Shown here one piece after another: positions 34,327-45,062 of a DNA stretch of 64,000 nt. Within the stretch, counting starts at the first letter, position 1. Every line of letters starts with the position of its first letter. The notes beneath the pieces are model-generated. The model was given only the letters and a program-made list of their open reading frames with translations, did no database searches and was not told the DNA's origin. The stretch spans positions 6,982,501 through 7,046,500 of the forward strand of contig JALDNG010000048.1 in assembly GCA_024349245.1 (NCBI GenBank), written 5' to 3'. This DNA is from Neodontobutis hainanensis. Taxonomy: Eukaryota; Chordata; Actinopteri; Gobiiformes; Odontobutidae. The translations under genes were made by a program, and so were the position numbers.

Positions 34327-35345
34327 CACTCACCTAAAAGATTATTAGGAACACCATACCAATACTGTGTTTGACCACCTTTAGACTGCAGAACTGCCTT
34401 AATTCTACGTGGCATTGATTCAACAAGGTCAAGGCTCTTTAGAAATGTTGGCCCATATTGAGAGGATAGCATCTTGCAGTTGATGGAGATTTGTGGGATG
34501 CACATCCAGGGAAAGAAGCTCCTGTTCCACCACATCCCAAAGATGTTCTATTGGGTTGAGATCTGGTGACTGTGGGGGCCATTTTAGTTCAGTAAACTCA
34601 TTGTCATGTTCAAGAATCCAATTTGAAATGATTCGAGCTTTGTGACATGTGCATTATCCTGCTGGAAGTAGCCATAAAGGGATGGACATGGTCAGAAACA
34701 ATGCTCAGCACAATAGGCCGTGGCATTTAAACAATGCCCAATTGGCACTAAGGGGCCTTATGTGTGCCATGAAAACATCCCCCACACCATTACACCACCA
34801 CCACCAGCCTGCACAGTGGTAACAAGGCATGATGGATCCATGTTCTCATTCTGTTTACGCCAAATTCTGACTCTACCATCTGAATGTCTCAACAGAAATC
34901 TAGACTCATCAGACCAGACAACATTTCTCCAGTCTTCAACTGTCCAATTTTAGTGAGCTTGTGCAAATTGTAGCCTCTTTTTCCTATTTGTAGTGGAGAT
35001 GAGTGGTACCCGTTTGGGTCTTCTGCTGTTGTAGCCCATTCTGGATGTTTTTCCCTTTTCACACCATTCTTTGTAAACCCTAGAAATGGTTGTGCGTGAA
35101 AATCCCAGTAACTGAGCAGATTGTTAAATACTCAGATCCGTCTGGCACCAACAACCATGCCACGATCCAAATTGCTAAAATCACCTTTCTTTCCCATTCT
35201 GACATTCAGATTGGAGTTCAGGAGATTGTCTTGACCAGGACCACAGCCCTAAATGCACTGAAGACACTGCCATGTGATTGGTTGATTAGAATCTTGCATT
35301 AATGAGAAATTGAACAGGTGTTCCTAATAATCCTTTATATATAAC
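34327..35345 (-). mobile_element. Tc1/mariner-type transposon remnant
   Basis: The left end CACTCACCTAAAAGATTATT after TA (34325-34326) is matched by an inverted right end (GGTGTTCCTAATAATCCTTT, 35317-35336). The outermost bases of the right end are lost. The intervening sequence encodes on the minus strand decayed parts of a Tc1-like DDE transposase: a helix-turn-helix region at about 35050-35250, then pieces of the catalytic domain. The region joining them seems deleted near 35040, which explains a length of about 1.0 kb rather than about 1.2 kb. Confidence 0.9.
34340..35260 (-). pseudogene. Tc1-like DDE transposase, multiply disrupted
   Basis: In the minus-strand reading the C-terminus is the clearest: ESMPRRIKAVLQSKGGQTQY (from about 34435 down to 34372), which closes Tc1-type transposases. 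Upstream on the minus strand, DNA-level similarity to a Tc1 DDE domain passes through the region that encodes the final catalytic acid ('cctgctggaagtagcc' and 'caacccaatagaacatctt' read in reverse). The N-terminal DNA-binding part is joined to the catalytic part by a deletion, and several frames are broken. Mobilisation would need a transposase in trans. Confidence 0.85.
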
Positions 35346-35959
35346 ATTTATATTTTACATTAAGCCCAGTTGCATTAACAAGGTTTAAAATGACTTAAAC
35401 TAGGTTTAAAGTGTTGCAAATTAAACTTTTTTTTTGTTTTGTTTTTTTCTTTGTAAAAAAAAATAAAAATATTAAAGTAATAAATATATATTGACTGACA
35501 AAATTTATAAAGCAAGATATTACCATTTTTGAAGATAGCCATAGATAAAGACTAGCTATCATTAGGCCTAAACAGCATGTAGACTGCACTAATCAAAATG
35601 ACACACAACTTATAAATGTGCTGAACATTTTGTAAAAATTAAAGCTATAAATTGTACAGCCTTTCAGTCAAATATAGACAAATCAATTGTAATAATATCT
35701 CTAAGACACAGAAAATACTTACAGACAATGCCTTCTGTAAAACAACAAACAGGGATGGATGAAGATTAGATCAGAACAAATGAGCTTGTGCTCAGGTGAA
35801 CATGTCTTTTTCTTTCTCCTTTTTCTTCCTCCTTTTTCTTCTTCGTGGATTTCCTGCAGACTAGATACATATTTCTGCCTCTACCCGATTGCTTTGATAA
35901 AAGTTTATACATGAATATACTCTAAGGTGCTGTCCAGTGGAGCCCCAACTTTTTTACCT
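35346..35959. other. AT-rich DNA with a polypyrimidine tract, no gene
   Basis: A 39-base pure pyrimidine run lies at 35805-35843. The rest is unique AT-rich DNA. Confidence 0.55.
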
Positions 35960-36175
35960 CACACACATGCTCAGCGAAGTATGTTTTTCAATGGGATAGT
36001 GTCAATTTCCAGGCCCTTCATATCCGCGTAGAGGTTCCTTCTTATACCTGTATAATTTACACAGTCCATTAATACATAAACTACCATCTCAATTTGATTA
36101 CATGCATCACAGAGGCCATTAGGGTGCTTCCCTATTAGGGGCTGATCTTTAGCCAAGCTGCGGTGTCTGATCTTT
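35960..36175 (-). pseudogene. LINE C-terminal zinc-knuckle/RNase H-end remnant
   Basis: The 61-residue minus-strand frame reads LIGKHPNGLCDACNQIEMVVYVLMDCVNY. This resembles the CxxC...(E)(H)VL--C segment near the C-terminus of several vertebrate and insect LINE ORF2 proteins, with the usual histidine replaced by tyrosine. Neighbouring minus-strand sequence to about 36290 may belong to the same fossil but has broken frames. Which LINE clade this is cannot be decided here. Confidence 0.45.
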
Positions 36176-37675
36176 TACCTTCTGTTCTTTCCACTGGTGT
36201 CATGGTGTTCTTATAATCTTTTGGATTTGGTAGTTCTACCTTAGGCTGGCTGGCAAGACTGCTTTCTAGTATTCCTTACACAGAGAAATTGGTCTGGGGT
36301 TGTCCAATCTGCTCTGTATTATGCTCCAGCACTTTCTTCACCACGCCAGTTGTCGCAATAGAGGCGGGATTTTGTTTTGTGTCATATTTAGCGTGACAAT
36401 TTTCTCTCCCGCTGTCCATGCTGGTATAAGCTGGGGTTTGTTGACATCTGGAATCGGACGGTTGCTTTTCTTAAGTCACATCCGTCTTTTTCTCTGAATG
36501 ATTTAAATACGCACATGCTCCCGCCTTGAAATTCTTTTCAAACCCTGCAGTCCCAGACTAATATATGTGTATGCAATACAACAAGAAACCAGGCTAAAAC
36601 TTTCTTTTCTTTTTGCTCATTTTTTCACTCTTCCTTCAACCAAGAACATGTCATGCGCAAGACCAGAACAATACTTTTGGGAACTGTGTCATGACCAAGA
36701 CCAGTGAATGATTTGCACAAAACATCCAGAGAAGGGTAATCATAAAGATCGCCTAACAACAATTTGATTATTTTTTTTTCTTTTTATTCAGCTGTGTTCT
36801 TTTCAGTTATTGATTGTTGATTTAAAATCCAGTCCTCACAACTTCAACAGACAAAAGAACAAGATAAACGGGTGTCCAAAACATAGCATAAGGTTTAATG
36901 TGTCCGTGGTGCAGAGCCTCACACACGAGATGCATGCAGATCACCACAAGGATTGTTTCAGTACAAATGTTAGGCATGTGGCAAACCAAACACCTTAAAA
37001 TCTTCAGTGTTTTCTGATGACGACTGACGGAGCAGACATGGAAGCAGTACTTTAGAGTGGTACATCTTGTGATATCTGTGCTGTGCCCTCGTGAGGAGAA
37101 GATGAATCCCAGGCATTGTGGCAGTTGTACCTGGGGGAGCAAATATCAATCTGGCCTTCGAAAAGGGGAATTTCTCCTTTATTATTAGAATATACTGTAT
37201 ATTGCAGTAGAAATAATGCAACCATGCAGCAGCAATGCCGTGGGTCTGTCAGATTTATCAGTCCGCTGTGATTATGAATTTTGTTTTAAAAAATTAAACC
37301 GGAAACCGAGTATTAATACTAACCTGACACATGGGAGAAAATCTCAGGCGGGTGATCGGTTTTGATTTGGTTTAAGTGCTAGTAATAGAGAGTGAAAATG
37401 ATGCAGTATTAGCTGCTTAATACAAACACTGGCTGATATCTCATGAAAATAAAATGTGCTCATGCAGACTTACAGCAGACTAAAGCTGGGCCTGCTGCAT
37501 ATAAATAAGACATTTTGATGGTGCCGTCATTACCACTGAGTGCTGTAACTACTGAGTGGTTCTCTACATCCAGTAGCATATTTTCATGTTTTCAAAACAA
37601 ACAAAAAACATACAGTAGACAATGAGTATAGGGCTGGGTAATATGACCACTTCTTACTTTTCTAATAAGGTAACT
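36176..37675. other. No gene; short GACCAAGACC-type repeat at 36655-36705
   Basis: The motif 'atgaccaagaccagtgaatg' and a nearby 'aagaccagaacaatac' belong to the same degenerate family as 10.85 kb and, inverted, 49.7 kb. The rest is unique DNA with no coding evidence. Confidence 0.45.
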
Positions 37676-37850
37676 AGGCCTGTAGATCCCTCCTTCTGTG
37701 GCTCTCCCTGAGGTTTCTCTTTTACCCTGGCTGGGTTTTTTTTTTTAGTTTTTCCTCACCCTGATGGAGGGTCTAAGGACAGGGATGTTGTCTAGTGCAG
37801 TCTGTTAAGCCTGGCTGTTGTTGTGATATTGGGCTATATCATAAATGTCT
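37676..37850 (+). repeat. Dispersed fish repeat, LINE 3'-UTR-like
   Basis: It contains, in order, 'ttctgtggctctccctgagg', 'tgggtttttt' and 'agtttttcctcaccctgatg', 'gagggtctaaggacagg', and 'gtgatattgggctatat'. I recall this series as a very common teleost repeat ending in an AATAAA-like tail, probably a retroelement 3' end. Coding sequence, TSD and an exact family assignment are not available. Confidence 0.6.
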
Positions 37851-38566
37851 GTCATGTTTTGTCGTGCATACTGGACAAAGGCCCAGGAGTCCTTGCTTCT
37901 TCAGGGCCTTATCAATCAGACCTAAGTTTGTGAAAACTTTTTCTACAGTTACTTATTAGAGCTTGTCTGTTCAGTCTGCTGCTTAGCCTCTGTGCTCCTC
38001 CCCCCTCGCTTCTCCTCTCACACACAACACCAGCTACTCGCTCTGTGATTGGTATTCTTTGTTCAGTGCACATTTGATTGGCTTGCTGTGGCAAAAGTGG
38101 GAGGAAACAGGCTTCTCTGCGACAAGTTAGAGATGCTGTATTGACAAAGTGATATAATTTCTGTATGATACAAAAACATAATGCTTTGAACCAGGGTTTG
38201 GACACAAACATTAGTAAAATGTAAGTGTTGCCACATTACAGCCAGAATTAAGGATTGCAAAGAGGAATTTGGAGCCACTGGCAGTGAAAATGTGTAAGTC
38301 TTGCAAAGATTTGTGTCAACAACAACATGGCTAATTACATTATGTGTTCTGTCAGGTTAGAAACAAAAGGGAGAGCAGTAGCTCTAGTAGTAGTCTTAAT
38401 CATTCTGAAGTAAATTTTTCAGCCACACTCTGTAAATCTGTCTGTGAAGGTAAGCATAGGCAGCACCAGCCCCTGTAGCCCAGTGCCATAGAGCCTTCAT
38501 AATGTGCTGGTATAAAGTAATTCCTAATTGTAACTGTCCTTGATTTATCTCTCTCTCTCTCTGTGT
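37851..38566. other. Unique DNA, no gene recognised
   Basis: Short frames show no family. A CT/GT-rich run at about 38547-38569 adjoins repeat Y copy 2. Confidence 0.45.
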
Positions 38567-39120
38567 GTCTATGCATGCACTCTCAGCCACTCCCCTTTTC
38601 CTCTCACAGATCCTCGCTGTGAAAGATACTCTGCTCCTCTGTGACTGTTTAGGTTGAGCTTTGTTCTACTTTAGTGCTTGTCATCAAAAAAATCTGCGTT
38701 TATTTTTTGCTAAAAGTCTACAGTTAGAATGAAGCCATGTTTTATAAACCATTTACAACAAACATGTAAGTAGTCGATAGTTCAGAAAGACTCAGCAGTG
38801 TGAGTGTGGCTCAGAGGAGCAGAGGGAGACACGATCTGTGAACAGCTCTGAGCAGTAACACATGCAACATCCTAAGAACTAACACTGTAAACCATCTCAT
38901 TTTATTTTGTGATTTTAAACTGTAAAAAGATAAGGCTGGACTAGCAATTTAACAGTAAATTATTTCATTTAATAGACTACTAACCAACACAAGTGAAAAA
39001 ACAGAAACATGAGCAGTGAGCAGGAGGCAGGTAAGAAAAAATATTGACACATTTATCTATTCATCTAATGTATTCAAATAATATAGAGCCACTACACACA
39101 TTAAAGGGTAAATTATGTTT
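38567..39120 (-). repeat. Unclassified 0.6-kb dispersed repeat Y, copy 2
   Basis: This is the reverse-complement partner of 26763-27366, about 50 bases shorter because of several indels. The match starts at 'gtctatgcatgcactctcag' and ends at 'aaattatgttt'. The two copies lie 11 kb apart in opposite orientation. Confidence 0.85.
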
Positions 39121-40539
39121 ACAACCAACAATGTAGTTTGTCAGTCACATTTATTAAAACTGTTGAAAAGAGTATATTACAGGAAATTACACCTGTTTCA
39201 TTCAAAAATTCCCGGGGGAGGGCTCACACCTCCCTGTTGTATAGTAGCCTACAGCTGTCTGCTTGGTGAGTTTGTCGGCCAGGCTCATGAGAATCGCCCC
39301 TGAAACCAAGTTACTCATTTTCTTACTTAAAATTGCTTCTACTTGTAAGACTTATGTGTCTAAACATAAAATAAGAGAATGGCAAGTTTTTTTGTGCTTG
39401 AGGAACTGTGATAAACACACTTTGGGGCTGTTAACAGTTATTCCCAATTTACACCAAAAGCGCTGCCTCTCACGCTGGTGAATCACTTTCTATGTTAGTC
39501 AGTTTGACAAACTACACCGGCTGCGTCTAAGAAGCGTCTCAACGCCACGCCACACTATTAATAGGATGGACTTCTTTTTTTTTGAGCGGCTCTGCATCAA
39601 TTTGCGTCAGAAAGTAGGCACCAAAATAAACTTCCACTACGCTATCAAAATAAAAGACCACTAAAGCGGTGATGTAAACATTGCACTTTTGGTAGTTTTT
39701 GTTGTCTGATCACAAAGCGAGCTCAACTGTAGCAAAAACAACTGTAATTATGCCATAACTTTTCATTTGAACTAAAGGATAAAAGATAAAATATAACAAC
39801 GAACATAATATGGGAGTAGATAATGTAGCTTAGACATATAAAGAAGAAAGAAAATCACAAAAGTATGGATGAAGTCGGCAAAATAGAAGGAGCTCTGGTG
39901 TAAATTGACACTTTTAAGCAGCCGTGAGTAACAAGCAACACTTTCGCTTTTGGTGTAAATTGGGGGTTAGATTTGTATTATGTGTTTGGTAAATGTTGTT
40001 GAGGATAAATTCAGAAGGCCTTGTTCAGAAGCTGCTGCTCAGAGAAAATGAGTGTTTATGCTGTTATCATTAGTGTTTCTTCAGTTTATTTGGGCTTCAC
40101 TGGACGTGGACTCATATGACTAGACCTAAGTTTGGTCTTTGTGACACCTAAGTGTTGAGCCAGGCTTAGCTCTAAAACCCAGTGAAAAGAGTATATTCCT
40201 CACTGTTTAACATGTTCACATGCACACTGTAGTTAAGAGAACAGTGTGCCCTCCAAACAATAAACAGAGCAGAGACAGGCTCTAATCATCTGCTTTGATC
40301 AGTTGCTTTCTAAAACAACACATGCAGCTATGACCTCATGTGCATTGTGGTTTAGCTGCAATAATTAACAACACCTTCACTTATGTTCATTTAAAGATTG
40401 ATTTGTTTTTTGCTTCACAAAACCTAAACTTTTTATGTGACATTGCACACGTACTCACAGGTGTACACTAGTGCTGCCTAAAGAGAAGTGCAATGTTTTT
40501 GATAAAGCTGGTCTTAAACCACAATTAAACCACAAACAC
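39121..40539. other. Unique DNA, no gene recognised
   Basis: No coding, inverted-repeat or tandem structure of note was found. Confidence 0.45.
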
Positions 40540-40629
40540 AGGAAGTGTCTGGGGAGGAGGAAGTCTTTGTGTCTCTGATTAGACTGCTGCCCCCGCGACC
40601 CGGCCCCGGATAAATAGAAGAAGATGGAT
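40540..40629 (+). mobile_element. Rex3-like LINE copy D, 90-base 3' end
   Basis: The sequence follows copy A from its last coding part ('aggaagtgtctggggag') through 'gactgctgcccccgcgaccc' and 'ggccccggataa' to 'agaagatggat'. It is 5'-truncated, as is usual for LINEs. It is directly followed, with no spacer, by an internally starting L2-type LINE on the same strand. Confidence 0.92.
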
Positions 40630-41775
40630 CCTGAAGAAACAAGGTCTCTGAGTCCCAACATCTCAATACAGGGGTGCCTCAGGGCTCGGTGCTTGGAACG
40701 ATACTCTTTACCATATACATGACATCCCTTGGCTCTGTCATTCAGAAACATGGTTTTTCCTATCACTGCTGCAGATGACACTCAGCTCCACTTGTCATTT
40801 CAACCTGATGATCCGACGGTCTCTGCTCGTGTCTCGGCATGCCTGAGTGACATCTCACTTTGGATGAAGGACCATCACCTGCAGCTGAACTTTGCAAAAA
40901 CAGAACTGCTTGTGATTCTGGCCAACCCAAAGACCACAACCTCTCCATTCAACACGGCTAATCAACCATTACACCGTCCAGCACTGCCAGAAATCTGGGA
41001 GTGGTAATTGATGATCAACTAAACTTCACAAGTCATGTTGCCAGCACCACCAGGTTCTGTAGATTCATCCTCTACAACATTAGGAAAATTAGACCTTTCC
41101 TATCAGAGCACTCTGTCTTGTCCAAACTGGATTATTGCAATGCTCTACTGGCTGGACTCCCTGCCTGCACAACCAAACCTCTGCAGCTTATTCAGAATGC
41201 AAAGAGAGGGCACATAACTTTTCTCTTTACTAGGTTACACTGGCTCCCGGTTGATGCCCGCATTAAGTTCAAAGCTATGCTCTGGCCTACAACACCACCA
41301 CTGGTTCCGCCTCATATCTTCACTCATTGATACAGACATATGTTCCTACCAGATCCCTGCGATCTGCAAATGAACAACGTCTGGTGGTACCATCCCAAAA
41401 AGAAAAAAAAATCACTCTAACATACTTTCTCTGGGTCTGTTCCACATTGGTGGAATGATCTACCTGCTGCTACAAGATCAGCAGATTCTGTAGCCATCTT
41501 TAAAAAACGCCTGAAAACACATCTCTTCTTTCAACACCTGACTGACAAACACTGAATTCTACTTCCTTTATACTGATTCCTTTTCTTAATTTTTTTTTTA
41601 TAAATAAATACAATACTTTCTTATCCTTAGCTTTGTATGCTGTGCTAGGTTTGAACTGACTAGTTTTTTGTGTACTTATGCTTTTTGTTACCTTGTGTTG
41701 TTAAAATTGCTTCCATCGTTTTCCTCACTTGTAAGTCGCTTTGGATAAATGCGTCTGCTAAATGTAAATGAATAT
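40630..41775 (+). mobile_element. L2-clade LINE, 5'-truncated
   Basis: It starts within the RT domain and ends with a 3' tail 'gtaagtcgctttggataaat' plus 'gcgtctgctaaatgtaaatg', the end typical of fish L2 elements. Between them is RT coding similarity followed by an A/T-rich 3' UTR from about 41560. The 5' junction is exactly at the end of Rex3-like copy D. The V-SINE-like copies in this window carry the same tail. Confidence 0.88.
40729..41330 (+). pseudogene. L2 reverse transcriptase remnant
   Basis: The frame from 40729 contains ADDTQLHLSFQPDDPTVSARV, the RT catalytic motif region of L2/CR1-type elements, then LSDISLWMKDHHLQLNFAKTELLVI. A second frame (41001-41330) continues with VIDDQLNFTSHVA, LYNIRKIRPFLSEHSV and LDYCNALLAGLPA, and then HWLPVDARIKFKAML. 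The two catalytic aspartates are kept, but the preceding RT motifs are missing or out of frame and a frameshift separates the halves. It is not functional. Confidence 0.9.
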
Positions 41776-42777
41776 GCACACAGATGACATGTCTGTCTTG
41801 TGTTTTTATTATCATGGAAAAAACATAATAATTTGGAGAAAAAAATCATTATGCACCATTTTGACTCCGGTGTTTTTGAGACAGTATAGCTGTTATGTGC
41901 AATTGAAGCGCTTTCTGCAATGACTCTCATGTTCAGAGATTACTAACAAGTTTGTGATCAATAACAATAAATAATAAAACATATATACTGTATGTAATTT
42001 ATATGATTGTGCCAGTGGTGTCTTTTTAGTGTGTGCTTTCTTGTTTAAGCTGTGCAGTGTTCCACACAGTGGATGCAGGGTAGGTGTGGTTTGGTGGCCA
42101 GTAGTGACAATAACCAGACTGACCCTGCTCCATTGTGCTGGCCTTCCTTTTCATTTCCTCTGTGGCTTCGTCTGTAACAACACCACTTCGGCTGTACTCT
42201 CATTTCTACCAAGTCTGCTAATGAGCCTCGGACCTTCATCACGCTTCCTGAAGTAAACACTCACCCAAAGCGGAGTCACAGGCTGCTACAGTCCATCAGC
42301 CGTGTGACTGACAGGTCACAAGATCCACCCTCACGTGTCCGCTCCTTAGCTGCTAAGAAAACAAAAGTCACACAGTATAGCAGGAAATGTGTCATAACTG
42401 AAACAGAGGGGAAGTCCAAAGTGCACTTTCAAATGGAAAAAAAAAAGAAATTCTCACAAATGGAGAGAATCTACCAAAAAAGGTTGGTCTAAAAACACAT
42501 TACAATGTTAAGAAAGCATGGAAAGAAATAAATTCTCCAGTAATTACCCTTTTTTTTATAAGAAAAAACATCATTGGCCTAATTGATAGAGTGGTTCTTG
42601 GAGATAATTTCACAAACTCTGATTCAATGCAATTAAAATAAAATAAAATTAAGATTGTTTGTGTATACTTATTTCTTTCATGTTTTTTTCCTTAACCGAA
42701 GACCTTAATAATAGAGTTAGATAAATCCCCAAATCATTTGCAACATTATAGCTCAACACGAAACTTCAGAAATGTCA
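41776..42777. other. Unique AT-rich DNA, no gene recognised
   Basis: Nothing recognisable beyond short A runs was found. Open frames are short and have no family. Confidence 0.45.
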
Positions 42778-43389
42778 TGACTAAAAAGATGTACTTTTGC
42801 TATACAAGAGAGTGAGAGGTCCTTCAATGTGTGCAGCGAGCTGCTGGAGATCTTCTACCAGTCTGTGGAAGCCAGTGCTCGGTACTTTGCTTTGGAGCTG
42901 AACCAATAAAAGGGACATAAGCCAGACTGACAAACTGATCTGTAAAGCGGGACAAGTTATCGGCCCCCAGTTGGAGACATTTGTGTCAGTGAGAGTCAGT
43001 TCACTGGACAAACTGCTCTGCATTATGGATAATCCAGCACACATTTCCCAACAGATTCCTCCAGCTCAGCTCCCACAGTAAATGCTACAGGACTTCATTT
43101 CTACCACATTCCCTCCAGCTGTACAATGCCTCATCGCTCTGTAACAAATAATCCTGTATTATTTATGTTAGTGATCACCCACCACATTATTACACTGTAC
43201 TGTCTTTTATTCCTTTGTATATGGAGTAAATTTACTCTATATTTACTTTTACTATTTTATTTACATTCTTGTTGATTGTAAATATGCAAATCTTGTTTAT
43301 TCTATAATTATCTATTTTATTCTATTTAGTCATATTGTATTGCTTTATACAATATGTATTCTATACCTATTTTGTGTTTTTTTTATTGT
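42778..43389 (+). mobile_element. Older LINE fragment (L2/CR1-like), C-terminal region and 3' UTR, first part
   Basis: At about 42815-42905 the plus strand encodes RSFNVCSELLEIFYQSVEAS, a C-terminal RT signature of vertebrate L2/CR1-type LINEs. Further decayed pieces of the same end ('aaactgctctgcattatgga') follow to about 43150. An AT-rich 3' UTR with TATTTTATTCTATTT-like runs follows. Rex3-like copy C interrupts it at 43390, and it appears to resume at 44550. Confidence 0.7.
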
Positions 43390-43394
43390 CAGGA

Positions 43395-44039
43395 GGAACA
43401 ATGCGGTTTTCGTCCCGGTCGTGGAACACTGGACCAGCTCTATGGGAGTTTGCCCAACCAGTCCACATGTGCTTTGTGGATCTGAAGAAGGCATTCGACT
43501 GTGTCCCTTGTGGTGTTCTGTGGGGGGTGCTCAGGGAGAATGGGGTCTGGGGCCCTTTGCTAAGGGCTGTCCGGTCCCTATACGACCGGAGCAGGAGTTT
43601 GGTTCGGATTGCCGGCACTAAGTCAGACCTGTTCCCGGTGCATGTTGGACTCCAGCAGGGCTGCCCTTTGTCAACGGTTCTGTTCATTATCTTTAAAGAC
43701 AGGATTTCTAGGAGCAGCCAGGGACCGGAGGGAGTCTGGTTTTGGGACCACAGGATCTCGTCTCTGTTTTTTGCAAATGATGTTGTCCTGTTGGTTCCAT
43801 CAAGCCAGGACTTTCAATGTTCACTGGGACGGTTTGCAGCCGAGTGTGAAGCGGCTGGGATGAAGATCAGCACCTACAAGTCTGAGACCATGGTTCTCAG
43901 TCGGAAAAGGGTGGCTTGTCCCGTTCAGGTTGGTGGAGAGATCCTGCCTCAAGTGGAGTTCAAGTATTTTGGAGTCTTGTTCACGAGTGAGGGAAGGAGG
44001 GAGCGTGAAATTGACGGATTGGTTCAGCTTCTGCAGTAA
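43395..44039 (+). pseudogene. LINE RT core (copy C), catalytic aspartate changed
   Basis: In the frame that ends at 44039 the translation includes LDLKKAFD-equivalent 'VDLKKAFDCVP', LQQGCPLSTVLF, and FANDVVLL where copy A has FADDVVLL. The first aspartate of the RT catalytic pair is therefore asparagine (AAT, 43776-43778). That alone should abolish polymerase activity. The frame closes after EIDGLVQLLQ because of a small deletion. The N-terminal part of the reported open frame (before about 43395) is upstream LINE 3' UTR and not RT. Confidence 0.9.
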
Positions 44040-44523
44040 TGTGGTCGATGTACCGGTCTGTCGTGGTGAAGCTTTACCGGTCAATCTACGTTCCTACTCT
44101 CACCTATGGTCATGAGCTTTGGGTCATGACTGAAAGAACAAGATCTTGGATACAAGCGGCCAAAATAAGCTTTCTCCGCAGAGTGGCGGGGCGCTCCCTT
44201 AGAGATAAGGTGAGGTGCTTGGTCACTCGGGAGGAGCTCAAAGTAGAGTCACTGCTCCTCCACATCGAGAGGAGCTAGGTGAGGTAGGCTTGGGCATCTG
44301 TTCCGGATGCCTCCCGGGCGCCTCCCTAGGGATATGTTCCGGGCATGTTCCCATCAGGAGGAGACCCCGGGGAAGACCTAGGACACGCTGGAGGGACTAT
44401 GTCTCTCGGCTGGCCTGGGAACGCCTCGGTATCCCCCCGGAAGAGCTGGAGGAAGTGTCTGGGGAGAGGGGAGTCTGGGCATCTCTGCTTAGACTGCTGT
44501 CCCCGCGACCTGGCCCCGGATAA
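44039..44523 (+). pseudogene. LINE RT C-terminal region (copy C), two frames
   Basis: One frame (44039-44278) reads WSMYRSVVVKLYRSIYVPTL, then LRRVAGRSLRDK, and stops at TAG. A second frame resumes near 44290 and gives RRRPRGRPRTRWRDYVSRLAWERL to the natural end RPGPG-stop at 44523. The first frame lacks the roughly 10-codon segment found in copy A between VVVK and the next YQSIYVP. Confidence 0.88.
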
Positions 44524-44549
44524 GCGGTAGAAGATGGATGGATAGATGG

Positions 44550-44645
44550 TTTATTGTTTTTAAGTGCAATTGAGCTACAGGACCAAGACATTTTCCTTGT
44601 GGATCAATCAAGTTTTAAAGTAAAGTTCAATAAAGTCTAATCTTA
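44550..44645 (+). mobile_element. Older LINE fragment, 3' UTR continuation after copy C
   Basis: After the TSD the sequence 'aattgagctacaggaccaag', 'attttccttgtggatcaatc' and 'aagttttaaagtaaagtt' resembles the terminal 3' UTR of fish L2/CR1-type LINEs (a 'gggatcaataaagtt' type end). This supports copy C having inserted into this element's 3' UTR. Confidence 0.6.
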
Positions 44646-44712
44646 TCACATTATATAAAAGCATTCTATCCATTTGAAGACTATGGTTTGACTAAATACT
44701 GTTTTGTGATTG

Positions 44713-44737
44713 CCTTACAGGTGTGCAACCTGTAAGG
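44713..44737. repeat. Perfect 10-bp hairpin
   Basis: CCTTACAGGT (44713-44722), a 5-base loop GTGCA, then ACCTGTAAGG (44728-44737). It stands at the left edge of a GA-rich repeat segment and could be an element end or a simple palindrome. Confidence 0.75.
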
Positions 44738-44869
44738 TGGGACTGAGGACTCAAGTGCTCAAAGACAGTAGGACAGAAGGTAAGTCTTTCTTTATTAAAG
44801 TAACCAGACAGAGACACAAACAGGAAGCTGGATAGCTGATCTGAGAATTGGTGTTGAGCCGCATCTGGG

Positions 44870-45062
44870 ACTAAGATGGAGTGCTGGACTGAGGGCTGTA
44901 ACTGAGCTGAGGACTGAGCCGAGGACTGGAGTCAAGCCGGTGACTGGGACCAAGCCGGGGAGCTCGGCCGAGAGCTGGAGTCGGACCGTAGAGCTGAGCT
45001 GAGGGCGGAAGTCGATCCGGGGACTGGAACCAAGCTGGAACAAGGGCTGGAGCCGAGCTGGA
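44870..45062. repeat. Degenerate GA-rich minisatellite
   Basis: Imperfect repeats of a 'gagctgaggactgagccg' or 'gactgggaccaagccgggga' type, in units of roughly 14-22 bases, run for about 190 bases. The strand asymmetry (G and A rich) is strong. The preceding 120 bases (44745-44870) look like the start of the same repeat family. Confidence 0.7.

Larger units (their letters stand above)
43390..44549 (+). mobile_element. Rex3-like LINE copy C, 5'-truncated, nested insertion
   Basis: It starts at 'caggaggaacaatgcgg' in the RT domain and ends with AGCGGTAGAAGATGGATGG. TTTATTGT flanks it at 43382-43389 and 44550-44557, an exact 8-bp target-site duplication. Compared with copy A it lacks 28 bases near 43452 and about 32 bases near 44070. 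It sits within the AT-rich 3' UTR of an older LINE. Confidence 0.95.
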
